Origin: Flavobacteriaceae bacterium
Lineage (GTDB): Bacteria; Bacteroidota; Bacteroidia; Flavobacteriales; Flavobacteriaceae
Assembly (NCBI GenBank): GCA_028279515.1
Contig: JANQNQ010000005.1
Location: 62,001-126,000, forward strand
DNA: 64,000 nt
Direction: 5' to 3'
A model generated the notes under the pieces. The model worked only from the letters and a program-made list of their open reading frames with translations, had not been told where the DNA came from and searched no databases. Made by a program: the position numbers and the translations under genes. Below, piece by piece: positions 52,600 to 61,910 of this stretch (position 1 is its first letter; every line of letters begins with the position of its first letter).

Positions 52600-53865
52600 A
52601 TGAGCTTACAGGAGAGAGATAAAAAACACCTTTGGCACCCTTTGACCCAATACAAGTTAAAGCCTAAACATACGGCCATAGTAAAGGGAGAGGGGGCTTC
52701 GTTATGGGACGAGGATGGAAAAGAGTACATTGATGCCATCGCATCTTGGTATACTTGCATGTATGGGCATTGTCATCCAAATATCATTGAAAGCGTTCAT
52801 CAGCAGATGCAACGACTTGATCATGTCACCTTCAGCGGACTAACACATGAGCCTGCCATAGCGCTTGGCGAAGAGCTTATGAAAATCCTGCCCAGCAACC
52901 AACAAAAGATCTATTTTGCCGACAATGGTTCAACAGCGGTTGAGACGGGCATCAAAATGGCCTTGCAATATTTCTTCAACAAAGGCGAAAAACGCAATCG
53001 AATCATCGCTTTAGAAAATGGATTTCACGGGGATACCTTTGGCGCCATGTCGGTTTCTGGACTATCAGTGTACAACGGTCCGTTTGAGGATTTTTTGATT
53101 CAAGTAGAACGAATTCCTGTTCCTTTCCGAGAAAATGTGGAAGCTGTAAAACAGCAACTTGAAAGCATTGTTCAAGATGGAAGCACCGCCGCTTTTGTCT
53201 ATGAACCGCTGGTGCAAGGAGCTGCGGCCATGCAGATGCATGAGCCAGAACATCTTGACGCATTGTTGAAAATAGCAAAACAACACGGGGTGCTGACCAT
53301 AGCTGATGAGATCATGACAGGCTTCGGAAAAACTGGAAAGCACTTCGCATCAGACCATATCAAAACCAAACCCGATATCATTTGCCTCTCAAAATCATTG
53401 AGCGGAGGCATGCTACCCATGGCCATCACAAGCTGCACGCAGGAGGTGTTTGACGCTTTTTACGATGACGAAGTAAGCAAGGGTTTTTTTCATGCGCATA
53501 CCTATTCGGCCAATCCGGTGTGTTGTAGCGCTGCGTTAGCAAGTATTAAGCTATTGCAAACCGAAGAGATGCAAGCCAATATCAAACGGGTGACCGCGGC
53601 TCACCGGGCGTTCGACCAGAAAATAAAAAACCACCCGAAGGTGGCTTCAACGCGCCAGTGTGGAGTTATTTACGCGCTTGATGTTATTAGTGATATGGCA
53701 CGCTACGGTGCCGAAAGAGACCAACTTTTCAATTTTTTTATGAAGAAGGGTGTCTTTCTCAGGCCATTAGGGCATACCATTTACATTTTAGCTCCTTTTG
53801 TCATTACCGACGCACAGCTTGAAAAAGTATATGCCGTTATCGAAGAAGCCCTAGAAATACTTTAA
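52600..53865 (+). CDS. bioA: Adenosylmethionine-8-amino-7-oxononanoate aminotransferase
   Basis: The 421-residue class III PLP enzyme has HLWHPLTQYK at its start, the SAM-dependent BioA feature SWYTCMYGHCHP, FADNGSTAVETGIKMAL, IADEIMTGFGKTG and the lysine in ICLSKSLSGG. It makes 7,8-diaminononanoate. The 3' end overlaps the convergent Coa1-like gene by 4 nt. Confidence 0.96.
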   Translation: MSLQERDKKHLWHPLTQYKLKPKHTAIVKGEGASLWDEDGKEYIDAIASWYTCMYGHCHPNIIESVHQQMQRLDHVTFSGLTHEPAIALGEELMKILPSNQQKIYFADNGSTAVETGIKMALQYFFNKGEKRNRIIALENGFHGDTFGAMSVSGLSVYNGPFEDFLIQVERIPVPFRENVEAVKQQLESIVQDGSTAAFVYEPLVQGAAAMQMHEPEHLDALLKIAKQHGVLTIADEIMTGFGKTGKHFASDHIKTKPDIICLSKSLSGGMLPMAITSCTQEVFDAFYDDEVSKGFFHAHTYSANPVCCSAALASIKLLQTEEMQANIKRVTAAHRAFDQKIKNHPKVASTRQCGVIYALDVISDMARYGAERDQLFNFFMKKGVFLRPLGHTIYILAPFVITDAQLEKVYAVIEEALEIL

Positions 53866-54296
53866 TCGGTTAGGAGGTCTATTTCCTCTCCGGTATCAGA
53901 AATGATGACCTTTAAGACGTTATATGTCCATTCATCATCGTCTTCTTCACCCTCAACGTAGACCATCGCTTCACCTTTTGGCCCCTTAATAGGAATGTCT
54001 AGGTTAGCGGTTGTTCGCCCGTTCTTGTAGCTGTATTGATAGTTCCCGCCTTTGAGCACCGAACCTGTTTCGATCGGCTCTCCTAATAGTTCAATTACCT
54101 GTTGATTGGAGTTCACTCTTTCCATGGCATATTTATGCGCATCAGAATCTTCGGCCATCGAGATAGCACCAAAGATTACCGACCCCAAGAATACGAAGAA
54201 AAGAACGATCATTGTTAGACATCCTCCCACTGGTACGACCCATTTCCAGTTGCGGCCCCACCAACTTTTTTCTTTGACAAGTTCGTTGTTGCTCAT
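53862..54296 (-). CDS. Coa1-like membrane-anchored protein
   Basis: From ATG 54296 the product has 144 residues: one transmembrane helix (about residues 19-43, after WWGRNWKWVVPVGGC) and a soluble domain. The latter has NQQVIELLGEPIETGSVLKGG and YQYSYKNGRTTANLDIPIKGPKGE, the pattern of the Coa1 cytochrome oxidase assembly family. It may aid respiratory complex assembly. It sits on the opposite strand between bioA and the ketosynthase gene. An upstream start at 54341 adds 15 residues without support. Confidence 0.75.
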   Translation of the reverse strand: MSNNELVKEKSWWGRNWKWVVPVGGCLTMIVLFFVFLGSVIFGAISMAEDSDAHKYAMERVNSNQQVIELLGEPIETGSVLKGGNYQYSYKNGRTTANLDIPIKGPKGEAMVYVEGEEDDDEWTYNVLKVIISDTGEEIDLLTD

Positions 54297-54381
54297 TTTG
54301 TTGATTTTGGTTGTTATGCCTGATAGGTAGTTCAAATGCAAAAGATGTTACATTTTTTTACTAGGAACTCCCCCGAAGTAG

Positions 54382-54389
54382 TATTTTTG
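54382..54389 (+). promoter_or_regulatory. -7 promoter box of the ketosynthase gene
   Basis: TATTTTTG is an exact TAnnTTTG box 17 bases before TTG 54406. It supports the TTG start and shows that the ketosynthase can be expressed apart from bioFDA. Confidence 0.6.
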
Positions 54390-54405
54390 TCCAAAATATA
54401 AAAAA

Positions 54406-55566
54406 TTGCATCAAGAAAAGGTCTACATAACCGCGATCGCATCGGTATCCCCCTTAGGGTCTAACTTGAAAGAAATATGGAAACGCTACAAAGATCCAAG
54501 CCACTTTCTATTGAAAAAGGACTTTGGGATGCTCGAAGCATATATATCACCACTACACCGTGAACAGCAACAACGAGTCGAAGCTTTAAAAGCAGAGACG
54601 TCTAAGTATGCACATTTGGATGATGCGGTGCTGTATGCGATCTTGGCATCTAGGGAAGTGGCCGATATGGCGGGTTGGCAAGGCGAACGAAGCATTGGAG
54701 TAAATATCGGTTCGTCTCGCGGCGCGACTACACTCTTTGAAAAGTATCATGAATCGTTCTTGACGAAGAACGTAGCCGAAACACTAAGTTCTCCTACAAC
54801 AACACTTGGAAACATATCTTCATGGGTGGCACATGACCTAGGGACCCAAGGACCCGAGATCTCACACTCCATAACCTGCTCGACAGCATTGCATGCGCTT
54901 GTAAATGGCGTTGCTTGGTTGCGCTCGGGGATGGCAACAAAATTTTTGGTTGGCGGAAGTGAAGCTTCACTTACACCTTTTACAGTGGCGCAGATGCAGG
55001 CTATGAAGATCTATGCAAATGGCGTTGAAGACTATCCTTGTCGCGCACTTGATCTTCAAAAGAGCAGCAATAGCATGGTCATAGGTGAAGGGGCAAGTAT
55101 GGCGTGCCTTGAGACCAAGCCTTCTCAAGACCCTTTAGCTGTGGTCGAAGGTATTGGCTATGCAACCGAACCTTTAACGCACAATGTTTCTATATCTTCA
55201 GAAGCTGATTGTTTTCAGCGTAGTATGAAAATGGCATTGGGAAATACACCTCCTGAAGAAGTAGATGTTGTAGTGATGCACGCACCTGGTACCGTTAAGG
55301 GAGATTTGGCAGAATACAATGCCATCAAAAAAGTATTTAATGCTAAGATGCCTGCTCTGACTACCAATAAATGGAAAGTGGGTCATACCTTAGGCGCTTC
55401 AGGCATGTTAAGTGTCGAACTGGCTTTACTGATGATGATGCATCAAGAATTCATTCCAGTTCCATTTATCGAACATCAAGTACTTCCGGAGAAATTAGAG
55501 AAAATCATGGTCAACGCTGTTGGTTTCGGCGGCAATGCTGTGTCTATACTCTTGTCAAGAGTATAA
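54406..55566 (+). CDS. Beta-ketoacyl synthase (KAS II-type) in the biotin cluster
   Basis: The 386-residue condensing enzyme has the nucleophile C158 (SITCSTALHAL), H292 (MHAPGT), H327 (GHTLGASGM) and K322. These match the Cys-His-His set with lysine of FabF-like enzymes. TTG 54406 gives a normal start VYITAIASVSPLGSN. Sitting between bioA and bioB, it probably acts in building the pimelate chain or an equivalent acyl chain; BioC/BioH genes are not in the window. A general fatty-acid synthase is the alternative. Confidence 0.85.
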   Translation: MHQEKVYITAIASVSPLGSNLKEIWKRYKDPSHFLLKKDFGMLEAYISPLHREQQQRVEALKAETSKYAHLDDAVLYAILASREVADMAGWQGERSIGVNIGSSRGATTLFEKYHESFLTKNVAETLSSPTTTLGNISSWVAHDLGTQGPEISHSITCSTALHALVNGVAWLRSGMATKFLVGGSEASLTPFTVAQMQAMKIYANGVEDYPCRALDLQKSSNSMVIGEGASMACLETKPSQDPLAVVEGIGYATEPLTHNVSISSEADCFQRSMKMALGNTPPEEVDVVVMHAPGTVKGDLAEYNAIKKVFNAKMPALTTNKWKVGHTLGASGMLSVELALLMMMHQEFIPVPFIEHQVLPEKLEKIMVNAVGFGGNAVSILLSRV

Positions 55567-55637
55567 AGAGGTGATTAAAAGCGACCGAATTGAACATCGA
55601 AGAAAAAGATATTCGAGAAAGCGAAGCATAAAAAAGG

Positions 55638-55663
55638 AAATTCCGCCAATTGGCGGAATTTTT
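55638..55663 (+). terminator. Palindromic terminator after the ketosynthase gene
   Basis: AAATTCCGCCAA followed by its complement is a perfect 24-base palindrome ending in a T run. It separates the ketosynthase from bioB. Confidence 0.85.
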
Positions 55664-55700
55664 TTATGACTTGTTTTACCAATAACAGCCTAGCTTTTGC

Positions 55701-55708
55701 TATTTTTG
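55701..55708 (+). promoter_or_regulatory. Candidate -7 promoter box of bioB
   Basis: TATTTTTG is an exact TAnnTTTG box after the ketosynthase terminator. From it a leader of about 105 nt would precede bioB, containing the dispersed repeat. Confidence 0.5.
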
Positions 55709-55738
55709 ATCTTAGAAAAGGCTTAGGGATTGAAGCTA

Positions 55739-55802
55739 GCTACCGCGTAGCGCGAAAAGCCCGGCCGTGAAGTGAGCTTGCTCTACTTCACGGAAAGCCC
55801 CA
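55739..55802 (-). repeat. Dispersed repeat, copy B
   Basis: An internal hairpin CCGTGAAGTGAGC (55765-55777) / GCTCTACTTCACGG (55780-55793) is flanked by GGGCTTT-type sequence. The reverse complement aligns over most of its length with copy A at 30777-30832. It lies inside the presumed bioB leader. Confidence 0.65.
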
Positions 55803-55818
55803 AAAATAACAGCGTACA

Positions 55819-56913
55819 ATGAACGATATTAGACACGATTGGACCAAGGAAGAAATCTTAGCGATATATAACAAACCGATGATGGAGCTGCTCTATGAGG
55901 CGGCGACAGCACATCGTAAATACCACGACCCAAACGTGGTGCAAGTTTCGACCTTGCTGTCGATCAAGACAGGTGGGTGCCCTGAAGATTGTGGATATTG
56001 TCCGCAAGCAGCGCGTTATCACACAGATATCGAAGGCAATGACTTGATGTCGGTTCAGCATGTGAAGGCACAGGCTCTTAGAGCAAAGGCTTCTGGAAGT
56101 TCTCGTGTTTGCATGGGAGCAGCTTGGAGAAATGTAAAGGATGGAGAAGAATTTGATCAAGTGCTCGAAATGGTGCGTACCATCAACAAGCTCGATATGG
56201 AAGTCTGTTGTACCCTTGGGATGCTTACCGAAAATCAGGCTCAACGTTTGGCCGAGGCTGGTTTGTATGCGTACAATCACAACTTAGATACTTCTGAAGA
56301 ATACTATAAAGAGGTCATTTCGACCCGCGGATATGAAGACCGTTTAAAGACGATCGACAACGTGCGTAAGACCAATGTAACGGTCTGTAGTGGCGGAATC
56401 ATTGGGATGGGCGAAAAGGTTGAAGACCGTGCAGGAATGCTGGTCGCTTTAGCAACCTTGGATCCGCAACCCGAGTCTGTACCGATCAATGCTCTGGTGG
56501 CAGTTGATGGGACTCCGATGGAGGACGAAAAACCTGTAGAGATCTGGGAAATGATCCGTATGGTAGCGACCACACGTATTGTGATGCCTTTTACGCAAGT
56601 ACGCTTGTCTGCCGGAAGAACTCAGATGTCTCGCGAAGGACAGGCTTTATGCTTCTTTGCAGGAGCTAATTCGATCTTTGCTGGCGACAAACTTCTGACT
56701 ACACCAAATCCTGATGTCAATGAAGACATGAAGATGTTTGAGATGTTAGGGTTGAATCCGCAAAAGCCTTTTGTTAAAAAGGCACAACCTGAAACCGTTG
56801 AAGCTACTGACTCGGCGTTCGAAGCCAAGGGAGAGAAACCAAAATGGACCCGCCCTGGTCACAAAATTGAACGTAACGAACAGGCCAAGGAGAAGGCCAA
56901 AGCTGCAAAATAG
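55819..56913 (+). CDS. bioB: Biotin synthase
   Basis: The 364-residue radical-SAM enzyme inserts sulfur into dethiobiotin. The [4Fe-4S] ligands are C54, C58 and C61 (CPEDCGYCPQAARY). NLDTSEEYY, CSGGIIGMGE and the [2Fe-2S] region are present. The C-terminal 35 residues are rich in K, E and A (RNEQAKEKAKAAK) beyond the usual end. Its own promoter and repeat-bearing leader separate it from the ketosynthase gene. Confidence 0.97.
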   Translation: MNDIRHDWTKEEILAIYNKPMMELLYEAATAHRKYHDPNVVQVSTLLSIKTGGCPEDCGYCPQAARYHTDIEGNDLMSVQHVKAQALRAKASGSSRVCMGAAWRNVKDGEEFDQVLEMVRTINKLDMEVCCTLGMLTENQAQRLAEAGLYAYNHNLDTSEEYYKEVISTRGYEDRLKTIDNVRKTNVTVCSGGIIGMGEKVEDRAGMLVALATLDPQPESVPINALVAVDGTPMEDEKPVEIWEMIRMVATTRIVMPFTQVRLSAGRTQMSREGQALCFFAGANSIFAGDKLLTTPNPDVNEDMKMFEMLGLNPQKPFVKKAQPETVEATDSAFEAKGEKPKWTRPGHKIERNEQAKEKAKAAK

Positions 56914-56953
56914 TCGTTCTTAAATTTTAAGAAACGTTTTTCAAACCTTTTGT

Positions 56954-56961
56954 TAACTTTG
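56954..56961 (+). promoter_or_regulatory. -7 promoter box of the cupin-like gene
   Basis: TAACTTTG is an exact TAnnTTTG box 20 bases before TTG 56982. Confidence 0.6.
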
Positions 56962-56981
56962 CGAGATAAAATCGTAAGACT

Positions 56982-57854
56982 TTGAAATTGAACTTGCAAG
57001 AGATTCCTCGTGTCAAAACAATAACGAAGGAAGATTTCATTAACAACTACTTTAAGCCACAAAAGCCTGTGGTAATCGAACGATTTATCGAGGATTGGCC
57101 TGCCTATAGTAAATGGAGCTTGGACTACATGAAAGACGTGGCGGGCGACAAGGAAGTACCCTTGTACGATGATCGCCCTGTCGATTATAAGGATGGGTTT
57201 AACGAGCCTCATGCAACCATGAAGATGGGCGAGTATGTGGATCTCTTGAAGCGTGAACCCACTAAGTTTCGAATCTTTTTATGGAATATTTTAAAGGAAG
57301 TGCCTCAACTGCAAAAGGACTTCTCGTATCCTGATTTTGGGTTGCGATTGATGAAGGGCCTTCCGATGCTTTTCTTTGGCGGAAGGGACTCATATACCTT
57401 TATGCATTACGATATCGATTTGGCCAACATCTTCCATTTTCATTTTGAAGGAAAGAAACAGTGCATATTGTTCGATCAGAAACAAACCGACTTCTTATAT
57501 AAGATTCCGCATTCTTTGATTACCAGAGAGGACATCGATTTTGCAGACCCTGATTTTGAGAAATGGCCGGCATTGCAAAAAGCACAAGGGCATGTGGCAA
57601 ACTTAGAGCATGGGAATGTGCTCTATATGCCCGAAGGGTATTGGCACTATATGCGTTACATCACGCCGGGATTCTCAATGAGCCTACGTGCCATTGCACG
57701 AAATCCGAAAAACTTAGGAAAGGCCATCTACAATATATTTGTGATGCGTCATTTCGATAACTTGATGCGCCGCCTAAAAGGACAAGGTTGGATTGATCAA
57801 AAGAACGAAAAGGCCATTGCAAACACACATAAAAAGAATGGTATCAAGGTATAA
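56982..57854 (+). CDS. Cupin-like (JmjC-type) Fe(II)/2-oxoglutarate oxygenase
   Basis: The 290-residue protein starts at TTG 56982 (MKLNLQEIPRVKTI). It has the iron triad H142-x-D144 and H222 (FMHYDIDLANIFHFHF and YMPEGYWHYM), as in cupin_8/JmjC hydroxylases. KKQCILFDQKQ gives the strand that binds oxoglutarate. Substrates in bacteria may be ribosomal or other proteins; none is known here. The 3' end overlaps recX by 11 nt on the other strand. Confidence 0.88.
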   Translation: MKLNLQEIPRVKTITKEDFINNYFKPQKPVVIERFIEDWPAYSKWSLDYMKDVAGDKEVPLYDDRPVDYKDGFNEPHATMKMGEYVDLLKREPTKFRIFLWNILKEVPQLQKDFSYPDFGLRLMKGLPMLFFGGRDSYTFMHYDIDLANIFHFHFEGKKQCILFDQKQTDFLYKIPHSLITREDIDFADPDFEKWPALQKAQGHVANLEHGNVLYMPEGYWHYMRYITPGFSMSLRAIARNPKNLGKAIYNIFVMRHFDNLMRRLKGQGWIDQKNEKAIANTHKKNGIKV

Positions 57855-58317
57855 GTTCTGCCGCCTTTTCATAAACTAAATGAGATTCCCAACCTCGATA
57901 CAGTAGATAATCGACGAGTTTCTTCTTGCGTTTGTACTTATTGGTCTCATTGATCTGAAGCAATCTTTTATTAGCTAACTCATTGAATTTCAGTAAATAA
58001 TCCTCTTCTGAAATTTCTTTTAATGCTGAATTTATGTTATATTTAGAGATATGCCGAAGCTTTAATTCTCGAACAATTCGGTTTCTCCCCCAACCTTTTT
58101 GGTTGAACTTTCCTCGAGCAAATGATTTTGAGAAGCGCTCCTCGTTCAGGTAATTGTTTTTTATCAAGTTGCTAACGATCAGGTCGATGGCCTGAGGAAT
58201 CATATTCATTTGACGCAGTTTATCGATCACGTCTTTGTGACAGCGTTCTTGATAAGCGCAGTAATGTTCTAATTTGCGTTGAGCATCGTCAACGGTGTAG
58301 GATTTTGAGTGATTCAC
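57844..58317 (-). CDS. recX: RecX-type regulatory protein
   Basis: The 157-residue helical-repeat protein has the RecX features AQRKLEHYCAYQERCHKDVIDKL, NLIKNNYLNEERFSKSFARGK and ISKYNINSALKEI. RecX modulates RecA filament activity. recA is not in the window, so it is unlinked here. It is convergent with the cupin-like gene. Confidence 0.9.
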   Translation of the reverse strand: MNHSKSYTVDDAQRKLEHYCAYQERCHKDVIDKLRQMNMIPQAIDLIVSNLIKNNYLNEERFSKSFARGKFNQKGWGRNRIVRELKLRHISKYNINSALKEISEEDYLLKFNELANKRLLQINETNKYKRKKKLVDYLLYRGWESHLVYEKAAELIP

Positions 58318-58376
58318 GTTGCAAATTAATAACCTAATGTTAATAATTGCAAGTACTTGATATTAGGCAGGAATAT

Positions 58377-58384
58377 TATTTTTG
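58377..58384 (+). promoter_or_regulatory. -7 promoter box of the large secreted protein gene
   Basis: TATTTTTG with TTG at 58357-58359 and a 17-base spacer. Initiation near 58389 rules out the TTG start at 58382 and favours ATG 58415 or 58439. Confidence 0.6.
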
Positions 58385-58414
58385 CATAACTTTAAAGGTT
58401 TTAATTTTTGCCCT

Positions 58415-61400
58415 ATGACTACGTTCCGCCCATTGATGATGAAGGAAAAGGCATTCTTGTCCCTTATTCTATCCCTATTATTTTTCGGTTTTAGCTATTC
58501 ACAGGTTACCCTGCAGCAAGAAAGTTTCGAAACGACTTCTGGTTATACATCCAGCATCGCTTTTCAAACAGATAGTGGTGATGACTACTTTTTGAGAGGA
58601 GAAGATGGTGATTTTGGTATGGTAAACCTAACAGGTGAAGACGGTACCTTCTATATTGGTGCCGAAGATACCGACGCCGATGGGATGCCAGGAGAAGTTG
58701 GTGTTACTCTTGATGCGGTTGTTGTTTCGGGATACAATACACTTGATGTTCAAATTGCAGCAGCAGCACCTAGAAACAACGCTTACGATGCAGCAGATGA
58801 CTATTTGTATGTTGAGTACAACATGGATGGCGGTGGCTGGACTCGCGTTGGAGCCTTTGAGAATGACGGTACTGCCTTTAATCAGGAAATGCGTTTGGAC
58901 AGTGACCTAGATGGAACGGGCGAGGGAGCACAACTTACCAGTACTTTTCAAGATTTTACGTTTAGCATTCCGGTCACAGGCACCAGCCTTCAGGTTAGGG
59001 TGCTTACCTATATGAATTCAGGAAATGAAGAAATCGCTTTTGACAATGTGCGTGTACGAGGTGTTTTAGCCTGCACGCCAGCTTCGATTTCTTCAGTGTC
59101 ACCAACAACAGGGCCCGTTGGTACTGTAGTAACGATTAATGCATCTGCAGGGGATCTTACAGGTGCCTCTGTCACATTTAATGGTACAGCAGCGACCGTG
59201 CTATCGAGCAGTACTACCCAATTGGAAGTAGAAGTGCCTAGCGGCGCAACAACAGGAGATATCGTCATCACGGATTCACAGCCTTGTGATGCTACATATT
59301 CATCTTTTACGGTTATCAATGACGACACAACGTCTTGTGATGTTGTAGGGTCTGGAACTTTCACAGACTTATTTATTTCTGAGGTTACAGATGCCTCTGC
59401 TGGTTCGCTTTCATATGTTGAGATATTCAATGCGACCGGAGCTACGATTGATATGACAAATTATGTGGTACGGATTACCAATAATGGTTCGGCAAATACT
59501 GACATCCCTTTGACCGGGATGTTGAATGATAATGATTCCTTTATTTTGGCCACGGCGGTTGGCGGGTCTAGCTGTCCGGGAGCTGGAGGTGACGGATCCT
59601 TGGCGGATCAAACCGATGTGAGTTCTGGGGTCAACAATAACGATTGTATTACCCTGCGCGCAGCAGGGACTTTGACGCTGATTGATATCTGGGGAGTCTG
59701 TGACGGAAGTAGTTGGATCAATGCTTTAGGATTAGGAAGCGAAGGATACGACTTTCAAAGATTAGGAACATCTACTGCGCCAAGCACAACATTTGACTCA
59801 AGTGAATGGACCATCGTCGATTTTGATTCTTGTGATGACAACTATGCCGATATCGAATCGTATGATGGCACAAGAACGGCTCCAACCGTAACAGGACAGC
59901 CTTCAATTTCATTGGCCAGTTGTGGGATAAGCACCTCGCTTACCGTAACTGGAACAGAAGCCGTATCAGGCGGAGCTGCCTTAGCCTACCAATGGTACTT
60001 TAGCGCGCCTGGCGATGCTGGATGGACGGCCCTTACAGATGCAGGGGTATATACAGGAAGTATGACAGCTACACTATCCATAAGTTCAATCATCGGACTG
60101 GATGGTTATCAATACTATTGTCAATTGCGTGAAGATGATGCAACCTGTTTCCAGGCTTCAGAATCCAATCGATTGGACATTGGTGCTACCGTTTCAACAT
60201 GGAACGGAATGGCTTGGGACGTCGTGCCAGATAATACTAGAATCACTGTGATAGATGGTGATTTCGACACAGGCACAGATGGCAATATCGATGCTTGCTC
60301 ACTATTTGTAGATGCAGCGGCCACCTTAACGATCGAGGCCGGAGATTATGTGTCTATTGAGAACGATCTAACGGTTGACGGAGACCTTCAAGTAGAGCAT
60401 GAAGGTTCTTTGGTGATGGTAGACGATAGCGGAGCAGTGACTGTCAACGGAAATCTAGATGTACATAAGACAACGACAACCCTTACCGCTTGGTACGATT
60501 ATACATTCTGGTCTTCGCCAATAACAAACGAAACCATCGGAAGTGTGTTTGCGGGAGTACCTGCACATAGAATCCATCGTTTTGAGACGGCCAACTTTAA
60601 CGATGCCAATGCAGACGGGTCTGATGATGAAGGCGATGATTGGATAACAGTAGGTCCTGCAACAGTAATGACCCCTGGGGTGGGCTATATTACTACTTCG
60701 GCTAATTCTGGGACGTTTCCCCGTACTGATGACCGAACCTTTAATGGAGCGGTTAATAATGGCGTGGTCCAGCCCACTGTGGTGCTTAATGGAGCTGTTG
60801 GTGGAAGTGATGATTGGAATTTGCTTGGTAATCCATATCCATCGGCAGTTGATGCCGACCTTTTATTGGGCAACGCTGCCAATACAGGCGTATTGGACGG
60901 AACCATCTACTTCTGGGTGCATAACCTTCCGCCAAGTGCTACGAATCCTGGACCGTATGGACATAATTTCTCTACCGACGATTACGCGTCGTACTCGTTT
61001 GGTTTAGGAGCCGGAACCGCGGCAGTTTCTGGTGGTGCTACACCTAATGGCAACATTGCTTCTGGTCAATCATTCTTTGTAGAAAGTATAGCCAATGGAA
61101 TGGCCACCTTTAACAACTCGATGCGCATCACCTCAGGGAATGATCAATTTTTTAGAGGAAACACTGCAGTTGCACAAGATAAAGACCTGATCTGGTTGAA
61201 CCTTACCAATGAAGAAGGAGCCTTTAGTCAAATACTTCTTGGATTTACAGACGAAGCAACCATGCAAGCAGACCGTGGCTACGACGGAAGACGTTTTGCT
61301 GGCGGATTCGTTTCTTTTTACAGCTTGATCAATGACGATATTTACGCCATTCAAGGAAGACCAGGCATTGAGGTAGAAGATGTCATTCCGCTTGGAATTA

Positions 61401-61852
61401 GCACATTGATGCAATCACAAACTTTGTATGCGATCGATATCGATGACATGAGAGGGGATTTCAACTTGTACGACATATTTCTTCACGATAAGACATTAAA
61501 TGTGATGCACGACCTAAAAACAGGCGCGTATCGCTTTGATATCGAAGTAGGAACTTTTAATGATCGCTTTGAGATTGTATTCCAAAAACAGATTTTAAGT
61601 GTTGACGATCCAACAGCTGTTGATCGCGAGTTGCTTCATTATACGCGTGATGGCATCACTTCGATCTTTATGAGCGATGCTTCATTGATACAAGGAGTTG
61701 AGGCATATGATATGCTCGGACGAAAACTATTGCAGGAACATGTCAATGGAGGTGCTGAGCGTATGCAGCTTCCGATGTTTCAAGAAGCGCCAAAAATTAT
61801 CAGAGTAACACATTTGGACGGCACGATCTATGTAAAGAAGATCATTCGATAG
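58415..61852 (+). CDS. Large secreted multidomain protein with T9SS-like C-terminal domain
   Basis: From ATG 58415 the product has 1145 residues; ATG 58439 gives a neater signal peptide (KEKAFLSLILSLLFFGFSYS). After an N-terminal beta domain comes an IPT/TIG domain (about 220-310, SSVSPTTGPVGTVVTI). A lamin-tail-like domain (about 315-430, LFISEVTDASAGSLSYVEIF) and an Ig-like domain (about 490-590) follow. Long beta stretches end in a C-terminal domain of about 80 residues (VEAYDMLGRKLLQEHVNGG, VTHLDGTIYVKKIIR) that resembles type A sorting signals of the type IX system. It is expected at the cell surface; binding role unknown. Confidence 0.82.
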   Translation: MTTFRPLMMKEKAFLSLILSLLFFGFSYSQVTLQQESFETTSGYTSSIAFQTDSGDDYFLRGEDGDFGMVNLTGEDGTFYIGAEDTDADGMPGEVGVTLDAVVVSGYNTLDVQIAAAAPRNNAYDAADDYLYVEYNMDGGGWTRVGAFENDGTAFNQEMRLDSDLDGTGEGAQLTSTFQDFTFSIPVTGTSLQVRVLTYMNSGNEEIAFDNVRVRGVLACTPASISSVSPTTGPVGTVVTINASAGDLTGASVTFNGTAATVLSSSTTQLEVEVPSGATTGDIVITDSQPCDATYSSFTVINDDTTSCDVVGSGTFTDLFISEVTDASAGSLSYVEIFNATGATIDMTNYVVRITNNGSANTDIPLTGMLNDNDSFILATAVGGSSCPGAGGDGSLADQTDVSSGVNNNDCITLRAAGTLTLIDIWGVCDGSSWINALGLGSEGYDFQRLGTSTAPSTTFDSSEWTIVDFDSCDDNYADIESYDGTRTAPTVTGQPSISLASCGISTSLTVTGTEAVSGGAALAYQWYFSAPGDAGWTALTDAGVYTGSMTATLSISSIIGLDGYQYYCQLREDDATCFQASESNRLDIGATVSTWNGMAWDVVPDNTRITVIDGDFDTGTDGNIDACSLFVDAAATLTIEAGDYVSIENDLTVDGDLQVEHEGSLVMVDDSGAVTVNGNLDVHKTTTTLTAWYDYTFWSSPITNETIGSVFAGVPAHRIHRFETANFNDANADGSDDEGDDWITVGPATVMTPGVGYITTSANSGTFPRTDDRTFNGAVNNGVVQPTVVLNGAVGGSDDWNLLGNPYPSAVDADLLLGNAANTGVLDGTIYFWVHNLPPSATNPGPYGHNFSTDDYASYSFGLGAGTAAVSGGATPNGNIASGQSFFVESIANGMATFNNSMRITSGNDQFFRGNTAVAQDKDLIWLNLTNEEGAFSQILLGFTDEATMQADRGYDGRRFAGGFVSFYSLINDDIYAIQGRPGIEVEDVIPLGISTLMQSQTLYAIDIDDMRGDFNLYDIFLHDKTLNVMHDLKTGAYRFDIEVGTFNDRFEIVFQKQILSVDDPTAVDRELLHYTRDGITSIFMSDASLIQGVEAYDMLGRKLLQEHVNGGAERMQLPMFQEAPKIIRVTHLDGTIYVKKIIR

Positions 61853-61884
61853 ATACGGGTTGTTTCCGAAAAAATAAGCATAAA

Positions 61885-61910
61885 AAAAAGCGACCATTTG
61901 GTCGCTTTTT
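61885..61910. terminator. Bidirectional terminator between the secreted protein and rng
   Basis: AAAAAGCGACC, loop ATTT and GGTCGCTTTTT form an 11-bp perfect stem with T runs on both strands between the two convergent genes. Confidence 0.9.

Noticed and set aside
54406..55566. Ketosynthase as BioZ
   Set aside because: BioZ is a KAS III-type (FabH-like) enzyme; this protein has the Cys-His-His arrangement and C-terminal GHTLGASG of FabF-type enzymes.
58382..58414. TTG start for the large secreted protein
   Set aside because: The codon lies inside the TAnnTTTG promoter box, upstream of any transcript start.
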